Shown in pieces: positions 1 to 3,872 of a stretch of 5,276 nt of DNA. The first letter of the stretch is position 1, and every line of letters begins with the position of its first letter. The notes under the pieces were generated by a model. It was given only the letters and a program-made list of their open reading frames with translations, did no database searches and was not told the origin of the DNA. Location of the stretch: the NCBI GenBank assembly GCA_023252335.1, contig JAJPEA010000107.1, positions 1 through 5,276 on the forward strand. The letters run 5' to 3'. The position numbers were made by a program, and so were the translations under genes. This stretch comes from Nitrosotalea sp. GTDB taxonomy: Archaea > Thermoproteota > Nitrososphaeria > Nitrososphaerales > Nitrosopumilaceae.

Positions 1-10
1 TCTGGGCACA

Positions 11-247
11 CTACTCATAAACAGGAGAATGACCTTGTTGTGATTTGGGGCTTCTACTGTTGAATTTATAATGTGTCTTTGTTGTCTTTGAATCCTTTAG
101 AGTTTTCCTGGTAAATTCATTGATTTTTTTATCCTTACTTTTTTGTGGTTCTTTAGACTCTATTTGTGAAGTAACGGCATCAACAAAAGTATAGTTCACA
201 CTATTTGGTTTCATTACCTTTGCGCGGTTTTTCTTTTTCGGGTTCAT
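11..247 (-). CDS. Small lysine-rich hypothetical protein (78 aa)
   Basis: I do not recognise a family. The protein is short, strongly basic (16 Lys and 3 Arg in 78 residues) and rich in Ser, Thr, Asn and Gln, with no hydrophobic core, signal peptide or membrane segment. It is therefore probably largely disordered and may bind nucleic acid or another acidic partner; that is inference from composition only. The ATG start is well supported: GGAG at 253-256 lies 5 bases upstream, a good Shine-Dalgarno placement. It ends in TAG. It is separated from the next minus-strand gene by more than 300 bases and so is probably transcribed alone. Short basic ORFs can arise by chance in AT-rich DNA, but the ribosome binding site argues that this one is translated. 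Confidence 0.6.
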   Translation of the reverse strand: MNPKKKNRAKVMKPNSVNYTFVDAVTSQIESKEPQKSKDKKINEFTRKTLKDSKTTKTHYKFNSRSPKSQQGHSPVYE

Positions 248-252
248 TTTCT

Positions 253-256
253 CTCC
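253..256 (-). promoter_or_regulatory. Ribosome binding site of the lysine-rich protein
   Basis: GGAG on the minus strand, within GGAGAG, five bases before the ATG at 247-245. It is the main evidence that this small ORF is real and that its start is correct. A poor TATA-like AT stretch lies at about 289-300, but I cannot call a promoter with confidence. Confidence 0.55.
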
Positions 257-490
257 ATATCTACACGTGAGTTATTTGGTAAGATGACAATTTGTAAAAA
301 TCACAATCAAAATTAGTGTCATAATACCCATACAACAAAATTTTTGCCTATGGCAAATAACTTGTAGACACTAGATGATGTAATTTTTGTATAAAATTTA
401 AGTGTTTTTTACGCATGCATTTTGAATTAAGGCTATCCACTTGTCATCTCCACCGAGGTAATTCAGTTCTGTCAAGCCCTCCAAGGTTTT

Positions 491-546
491 AAAAAAAATC
501 AATTATCTCTCAAACATCAGCCAATTCTTCAAGATATGATTTGAGA
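491..546 (-). terminator. Candidate terminator of the winged-helix gene
   Basis: On the minus strand, starting about 16 bases past the TAG stop, a 7-bp stem (540-546 with 508-514, TCTCAAA/TTTGAGA, 25-base loop) is followed by a run of eight T at 498-491. Archaeal intrinsic termination depends mainly on the T-run, which is clear here. The stem has a long loop and may be incidental. Confidence 0.45.
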
Positions 547-561
547 TACAGCAGAAGGACT

Positions 562-1293
562 CTAGTTGTACATGTCAAAAGAATTGTATCGTCGTTTCCC
601 ATCAGGCCGTACCTGACCCTCTTTGAGCAATTTTGTTATATGCTCAAGTATTCTGTGTGCGTTTATGGTGGCCTCTGACTTGTCTTTTGCCCCAATTGCA
701 TCACTTTCTACAACTGCATATCTTGTGACCAATTTTAGGTTGACGTGATACTTGTCATCACTTGTCCACTGTAAAACATATCCTCCATCGCCCTCAACTA
801 TGCCAATCCATCGAAGTGTACCAAACCACTTGCCAAGTAGATTGGCTACAATATCTTCAACTTTCACAGTAGTTGGTATGTATAGTTGAATTATCTGTTC
901 AAATTGAGCATATTGATGTGAAATTGTTTTGGAAAGATTTTCAAGATCAATCCGAGATTTTTTTACAAGCACCGAGTCGAGATTTTTTGTAATCTTGTAA
1001 CCATAATCTGTTTTTTTTACAAGCCCCGCACTTTCTAACCTATGCAAGGATCTTGTCAAGCTTTGCTGGTGAATTCTTAATTTTCGCACAAGCCCATTGA
1101 ATGTATATTGATTGTCATTTACATTGCTGTCTTGATTTAGCAATGACAAGACTTTCTTATCATTTATCTGAAAATCATCAAGAGATACATTAGATGAGCT
1201 GTCAAGTATAATTTGAACCATTTTGTCATCTACTTTGACTTCTTTTTCGTTTCTTGGTTTTTCCTCTTTTTCATGCGAGTCTTTAGTATCCAT
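562..1293 (-). CDS. Winged-helix DNA-binding protein (243 aa)
   Basis: Probably a DNA-binding transcription factor in the cytoplasm; its target is unknown. Residues 1-40 are charged and likely flexible. Residues about 44-104 read as a winged helix-turn-helix: a first helix (KKVLSLLNQ), a recognition helix around QSLTRSLHRLESAGLV, then the beta wing VKKTDYGYKIT, a MarR-like arrangement. Residues about 112-226 form a second domain with a helix (SHQYAQFEQIIQLYI), a conserved-looking LLGKWFGTLRWIG segment and a beta stretch. I cannot name this domain, but it resembles uncharacterised winged-helix proteins common in ammonia-oxidizing archaea. I chose ATG 1293 over the upstream in-frame TTG at 1302 because GGAG at 1303-1306 is 9 bases before the ATG but touches the TTG. 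It lies 24 bases downstream of the zinc-ribbon gene, probably in one transcript. It ends in TAG. Confidence 0.85.
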   Translation of the reverse strand: MDTKDSHEKEEKPRNEKEVKVDDKMVQIILDSSSNVSLDDFQINDKKVLSLLNQDSNVNDNQYTFNGLVRKLRIHQQSLTRSLHRLESAGLVKKTDYGYKITKNLDSVLVKKSRIDLENLSKTISHQYAQFEQIIQLYIPTTVKVEDIVANLLGKWFGTLRWIGIVEGDGGYVLQWTSDDKYHVNLKLVTRYAVVESDAIGAKDKSEATINAHRILEHITKLLKEGQVRPDGKRRYNSFDMYN

Positions 1294-1302
1294 GTTTATC
1301 AA

Positions 1303-1306
1303 CTCC
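1303..1306 (-). promoter_or_regulatory. Ribosome binding site that decides the winged-helix start
   Basis: GGAG on the minus strand, nine bases before ATG 1293. It directly abuts the alternative TTG codon at 1302, which leaves no spacing for that codon to be used. The start at 1293, giving 243 rather than 246 residues, is therefore preferred. Confidence 0.6.
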
Positions 1307-1317
1307 AGATAGTCTCT

Positions 1318-1623
1318 TTACTTATTTAAAACTAGTTTAGATGTTATCAGTTGATCTGGTTCTGGCATGACGCCATGAATAGACTTCATCAACTTGCCTG
1401 CTTTTTCCAAGATAGCATAATCTAGGTTAAACCTATTTTTTCGAGACTTTGTGTTTCTAGAATTTAGTCGTAGTTTGTTATTACAGCAAGGACATCGTAT
1501 TCCGACAGATAACGAGTCTACAAATATTCCACATATAGAACAAGGTCTTTGTCCAACTGCAAATCTATATCCTCCTAATGGCTTTTTTGCCGCAAACCTA
1601 TAGCAAATTCCTTTGCATTTCAA
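1318..1623 (-). CDS. Small zinc-ribbon protein (101 aa)
   Basis: A small basic protein with a probable structural zinc site formed by C28, C31, C44 and C47 (CSIC ... CPCC). Two more cysteines lie near the N-terminus (C3 and C7, in MKCKGICYR). The N-terminal pattern (MKCKGIC, then KKPxGG, then GQRPCSIC) matches a short zinc-finger family that I recall as widespread in ammonia-oxidizing archaea; its function is unknown. The tail after residue 52 is rich in Lys, Arg and Asn, suggesting nucleic-acid binding. The start is TTG, chosen because the family-like MKCKGIC begins there and no in-frame ATG exists nearby. A weak purine-rich AGGAA lies about 10 bases upstream. It is the first gene of a likely two-gene unit with the winged-helix gene 24 bases downstream, so it may act with that factor. 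It ends in TAA. Confidence 0.82.
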   Translation of the reverse strand: MKCKGICYRFAAKKPLGGYRFAVGQRPCSICGIFVDSLSVGIRCPCCNNKLRLNSRNTKSRKNRFNLDYAILEKAGKLMKSIHGVMPEPDQLITSKLVLNK

Positions 1624-1658
1624 ATTTCCAATATTCCTGTTATGAAATACACAGCATT

Positions 1659-1671
1659 CTAAATAAAATAG
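1659..1671 (-). promoter_or_regulatory. Candidate TATA box for the zinc-ribbon/winged-helix unit
   Basis: The minus strand reads CTATTTTATTTAG here, about 40 bases before the TTG start. With initiation about 25 bases downstream, near 1640, the leader would be short (about 17 bases) and would include the weak AGGAA. Position and composition fit an archaeal promoter; the motif itself is not strict. Confidence 0.4.
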
Positions 1672-1701
1672 ACTATGATTGGCAAAACCTAGTCACATGT
1701 G

Positions 1702-1715
1702 TTTTTATGTAAAAA
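1702..1715 (-). terminator. AT-only dyad after the Met-rich gene, possible terminator
   Basis: A perfect dyad TTTTTA-TG-TAAAAA lies 26 bases past the TGA stop of the Met-rich gene. It gives a five-T run on the minus strand. Archaeal terminators are T-rich, so it may end that transcript, but the stem has no GC pairs and is weak. Confidence 0.25.
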
Positions 1716-1740
1716 TATCAGAATATCGCGTTTTACAGAT

Positions 1741-2670
1741 TCAAAATCCAAATACAGGTCTGAATCTAGTTGCTACAACTAGACCTGCAATAGAAACCAC
1801 TATCAAGAGTTCTGGCAATGGAAATTCAGGTACTGCAAGTACTCCAGTGTTTGCGTCAGCGACTTCCTGTATTTTGTAAGCGCTTATTAGAAATGGATGA
1901 AGTTTTACATGAATATCCATCATTACGGTGTTTGCATCAGCTTTGTTATTCAAATCTTGTACTAGCTGTGTAAATGCGGATGATATTTTCGTATTTGGAT
2001 TAGACTTGTCGGTGTTATTTGCAGCAAGATCATTGAACATACTTTGTGCAGTAGTTGCAAGACCTATCGAGTTTTCATATGCATTTTGATCTACAACAGT
2101 ACTTGGCATTGAAGACATACCACCAGACATGCCAGACATGCTGCCTCTAGACATGTTCATTTGAGACATGTCATTTAGATCAATTTTTGAATGTAATGCG
2201 TTACCATACTTTTCCAAGGCCTCTTGTAATACAAATACAATAGCTAAAGCACGCACAGTTGAATTGTCAAGACTATTTTTGTCAACCATTGCAGGTATTG
2301 ACTCGTTAAGATAGGTGTTAAGTTTTAAAACATCATCAGACACAGCGGGTTGATTCCCAGCCCGTGCATCAGATAAAGTTGCATTTATTGTAAAAGGAAT
2401 TGCAGTTTGCAACAAAGTATTTGTTCCACCCATTTTTAGAGTGTCGTTTGCATTCCAGTACATGCCTAGTACGTTAGAATAATAACTATTTACAATGGTA
2501 TTGCCAACATGCTTTGCAACCAGATTGATTTCAGTTCTAATCTCTGCCACCTTAGCAAGCCATGATGCACTTTCATCTTCACCAAAATTGTGAGCAAATA
2601 CTGGATACGGATACATTAAACCAGATGCAATAATCGCAGATAGTAACATTACAACAAGTTTATTGTTCAT
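1741..2670 (-). CDS. Secreted Met-rich protein with VPEFP sorting tail (309 aa)
   Basis: An exported, envelope-anchored protein. Residues 1-26 are a signal peptide (MNNK, a hydrophobic core to about 19, then YPYPVFA), with likely cleavage before H27, so the mature chain would begin HNFGEDESAS. I recall similar AHNF-DESAS starts in secreted proteins of ammonia-oxidizing archaea. The body is mostly helical. Residues 168-188 carry seven methionines among Ser and Gly, the kind of run that binds Cu(I) in copper proteins. His occurs at 54, 160, 254 and 258. The tail has VPEFP at 280-284, a hydrophobic segment at about 287-300 and a basic end (RFRP), i.e. a PEFG-CTERM-like archaeosortase signal with P in place of G. 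An in-frame TTG at 2757 would add 29 residues. I reject it because the signal peptide begins at 2670 and a TATA box sits 26 bases upstream, fitting a leaderless mRNA. A copper role is inference. Confidence 0.85.
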   Translation of the reverse strand: MNNKLVVMLLSAIIASGLMYPYPVFAHNFGEDESASWLAKVAEIRTEINLVAKHVGNTIVNSYYSNVLGMYWNANDTLKMGGTNTLLQTAIPFTINATLSDARAGNQPAVSDDVLKLNTYLNESIPAMVDKNSLDNSTVRALAIVFVLQEALEKYGNALHSKIDLNDMSQMNMSRGSMSGMSGGMSSMPSTVVDQNAYENSIGLATTAQSMFNDLAANNTDKSNPNTKISSAFTQLVQDLNNKADANTVMMDIHVKLHPFLISAYKIQEVADANTGVLAVPEFPLPELLIVVSIAGLVVATRFRPVFGF

Positions 2671-2691
2671 ATAAAAATAAAAATCAACATC

Positions 2692-2706
2692 ATTTAAAAT
2701 CCTTTT
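2692..2706 (-). promoter_or_regulatory. Leaderless promoter (BRE + TATA) of the Met-rich gene
   Basis: The minus strand reads ATTTTAAAT at 2700-2692, preceded by purine-rich AAAAGG at 2706-2701, resembling a TFB recognition element. The box centre is 26 bases from the A of ATG 2670, the distance expected between a TATA box and the start site. There is no Shine-Dalgarno sequence just before this ATG, so the mRNA is probably leaderless. Confidence 0.55.
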
Positions 2707-2776
2707 AGTACAACTGTAGAATATCAAATTTTTTAAAAACTTCCACATACTAATCAAATCTTAACATTTGGTATTT

Positions 2777-2792
2777 CATTTTTGTAAAAATG
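2777..2792. repeat. Perfect 16-base palindromic dyad in the divergent promoter region
   Basis: CATTTTT-GT-AAAAATG is a perfect inverted repeat with 7-bp arms. It lies about 80 bases upstream of the minus-strand TATA box and about 100 bases upstream of the plus-strand one. It could be an operator shared by the two divergent transcripts. AT-rich dyads also occur by chance, so this is only a candidate. Confidence 0.4.
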
Positions 2793-2888
2793 TCACAAAA
2801 GAGAACACATGTCAAGAACTGGCAAACAACCATACCACAAGCACATTCATGAGGCAATATGAGATCATTCGAAGGTTGTACCAGTTCG

Positions 2889-2896
2889 TTTAAATT
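2889..2896 (+). promoter_or_regulatory. Leaderless promoter (TATA box) of the membrane protein gene
   Basis: TTTAAATT lies 27 bases (centre to start) before ATG 2919, the spacing of a TATA box to its transcription start. There is no Shine-Dalgarno sequence before that ATG. This supports leaderless expression and start 2919 rather than the TTG at 2910 or the ATG at 2925. The layout mirrors the divergent minus-strand promoter at 2692-2706. Confidence 0.5.
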
Positions 2897-2918
2897 CAAT
2901 TTTTGACTATTGAATCTC

Positions 2919-3311
2919 ATGTCCATGTACAGCAGTATTATAGAAAACAGATCTAATTTGCTGACTGTGATAATGTTTGCCATTATAGGCATTTTGGCAA
3001 TACCTGTAATTTTACCGCATATTTTACACGAGTTTCAGATCTTTCACATACTAATCCATCTTACCGGCATTAGCCTAGCAGTCTTCTTGAGCATAGTATC
3101 AGCAATTGCATATTCCAGAGTCAAGACAAAGAGATTATTTTTCACAATGTTGGCATTTTCCCTCTTTGTGATAGCAGAAGCATTATCCCTTGTAGATGCA
3201 GCATGGCAGTACACATATTATTTAGGCCCATTTCCAGCAGGCGAGATTGGACATTTCTTTGAATTATCAACATTAGGAATGTTTGCACTAGGTGTATTTA
3301 GGAAAGATTAA
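2919..3311 (+). CDS. Small four-helix membrane protein, histidine cluster (130 aa)
   Basis: An integral membrane protein of unknown function. Four hydrophobic segments are visible at about 15-33, 40-65, 73-94 and 108-127. The short loop after the second carries positive charge (SRVKTKR, about 66-72), which suggests that it faces the cytoplasm. Five histidines stand out: H34, H37, H43 and H47 at the end of helix 1 and the start of helix 2 (PHILHEFQIFHILIH), and H112 in GEIGHFFE before helix 4. They could bind a metal or haem, but this is inference. The overall look, small and placed directly before a winged-helix gene, recalls the archaeal HTH plus small membrane protein pairs seen in haloarchaea (DUF7521-like). 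I hold that comparison weakly. Start chosen from the TATA spacing; TTG 2910 would add three residues. TAA is followed three bases later by the regulator start, so the two are surely cotranscribed. Confidence 0.8.
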   Translation: MSMYSSIIENRSNLLTVIMFAIIGILAIPVILPHILHEFQIFHILIHLTGISLAVFLSIVSAIAYSRVKTKRLFFTMLAFSLFVIAEALSLVDAAWQYTYYLGPFPAGEIGHFFELSTLGMFALGVFRKD

Positions 3312-3314
3312 CCC

Positions 3315-3812
3315 ATGAATAGAGAAACAGAAATCATCAACATCATTGAAAAAAATCCAGGAATAAAATTCAGAGAGATAATGAGAGAGACAGGATTGAA
3401 AAATGGAGTACTAAGCTATCATGCAAGAAAGTTAGAAGAAAATGGCAGTGTAAAGATAGACAGAAAATCAGGAGAGACCCGATTTTATCCACTCTTTGTT
3501 ACAGATGAAGAATCAGTATTGATAACAAGCCTTAGACGAGACACTCAAAGATATATTTTATTATCATTACTAGAAGGTAAACCACTTTTATTTAGTGAAA
3601 TAGTTCAGAAGGTGAAAAAGGCACCTTCTACCGTTTCCACATTTCTTGCAAAACTTGTAGAGGATAAAATAGTAGAGATCAAGATCATAGAATTAAAGAA
3701 AGTATACTTTTTGAAAAACATAGACATGGTACAGGAAATCATAGAAAAATATAATCCAGTCCTGCTTGAGAGAACCGCATACAACTTTGCCGATACATTC
3801 TCAAGCCTATAG
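3315..3812 (+). CDS. Tandem winged-helix transcriptional regulator (165 aa)
   Basis: A cytoplasmic DNA-binding regulator with two winged-helix domains. The first spans about residues 3-58: helix TEIINIIEKNPG, then KFREIMRETG, a recognition helix NGVLSYHARKLEENGSV and a wing ending in RFYP, the classic archaeal ArsR/MarR-like signature. The second spans about 74-133: TQRYILLSLLEG, LFSEIVQKV, a recognition helix PSTVSTFLAKLVEDKIV and a wing IKIIELKKVYFL. A short helical tail follows. No obvious metal-binding cysteines are present; there is one His (H36), so the effector cannot be read from the sequence. The ATG is three bases after the membrane protein stop, with AGGA about 11 bases upstream inside that gene, implying translational coupling. 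The membrane partner may sense or transmit the signal. Likely targets are its own transcript, the divergent Met-rich gene or the secreted gene downstream, given the palindromes at 3838-3919. Confidence 0.88.
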   Translation: MNRETEIINIIEKNPGIKFREIMRETGLKNGVLSYHARKLEENGSVKIDRKSGETRFYPLFVTDEESVLITSLRRDTQRYILLSLLEGKPLLFSEIVQKVKKAPSTVSTFLAKLVEDKIVEIKIIELKKVYFLKNIDMVQEIIEKYNPVLLERTAYNFADTFSSL

Positions 3813-3827
3813 TACAACAGTCAGACC

Positions 3828-3871
3828 ATCGAGTTACTCCTTACCACAGGTAAGGAATTAGCCAGCTCGAT
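3828..3871 (+). repeat. Nested stem-loop / palindrome after the regulator gene
   Basis: The inner hairpin is TCCTTACC (3838-3845), loop ACA, GGTAAGGA (3849-3856), a perfect 8-bp stem. The outer stem pairs 3828-3835 (ATCGAGTT) with 3864-3871 (AGCTCGAT), eight pairs including one G-U, separated from the inner stem by a 2 by 7 base internal loop. The structure starts 15 bases after the regulator stop and ends one base before the possible ATG start at 3873. There is no T-run, so it is not an obvious terminator. It may be a structured leader RNA or a DNA operator for a dimeric winged-helix protein. Confidence 0.5.
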
Positions 3872-3872
3872 C

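Larger units (their letters stand above)
248..561. other. Gene-free stretch of 314 bases between two minus-strand genes
   Basis: No convincing coding region was found on either strand; the best plus-strand candidate is 25 codons (415-492). The stretch holds the leader of the lysine-rich gene (248 to about 300) and a small perfect hairpin (343-348 with 352-357, TTTGCC/GGCAAA, 3-base loop). It also has a good TATA-like sequence at 390-400 (TATAAAATTTA), a locally GC-richer block at about 430-487, and the probable terminator of the upstream winged-helix gene at 491-546. The TATA-like box followed by a GC-richer block could mark a small RNA on the plus strand, but nothing else supports that. Confidence 0.5.

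Noticed and set aside
343..357. Small hairpin TTTGCC-TAT-GGCAAA
   Set aside because: Six pairs only, no T-run directly after it on either strand and no gene end nearby; likely incidental.
415..492. 25-codon plus-strand ORF after the TATA-like box
   Set aside because: Too short, no ribosome binding site, spacing to the box is about 20 bases, and the peptide has no recognisable features.
1679..1879. Plus-strand 66-codon open frame
   Set aside because: Antisense to the C-terminal end of the Met-rich secreted protein, whose VPEFP tail and frame are clearly real; no promoter or ribosome binding site.
2750..2992. Minus-strand 80-codon open frame across the divergent promoter region
   Set aside because: It would cover both promoters and overlap the start of the membrane protein gene; no Shine-Dalgarno sequence and no recognisable protein features.
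3605..3817. Minus-strand 70-codon open frame
   Set aside because: Shadow of the second winged-helix domain of the regulator on the opposite strand.
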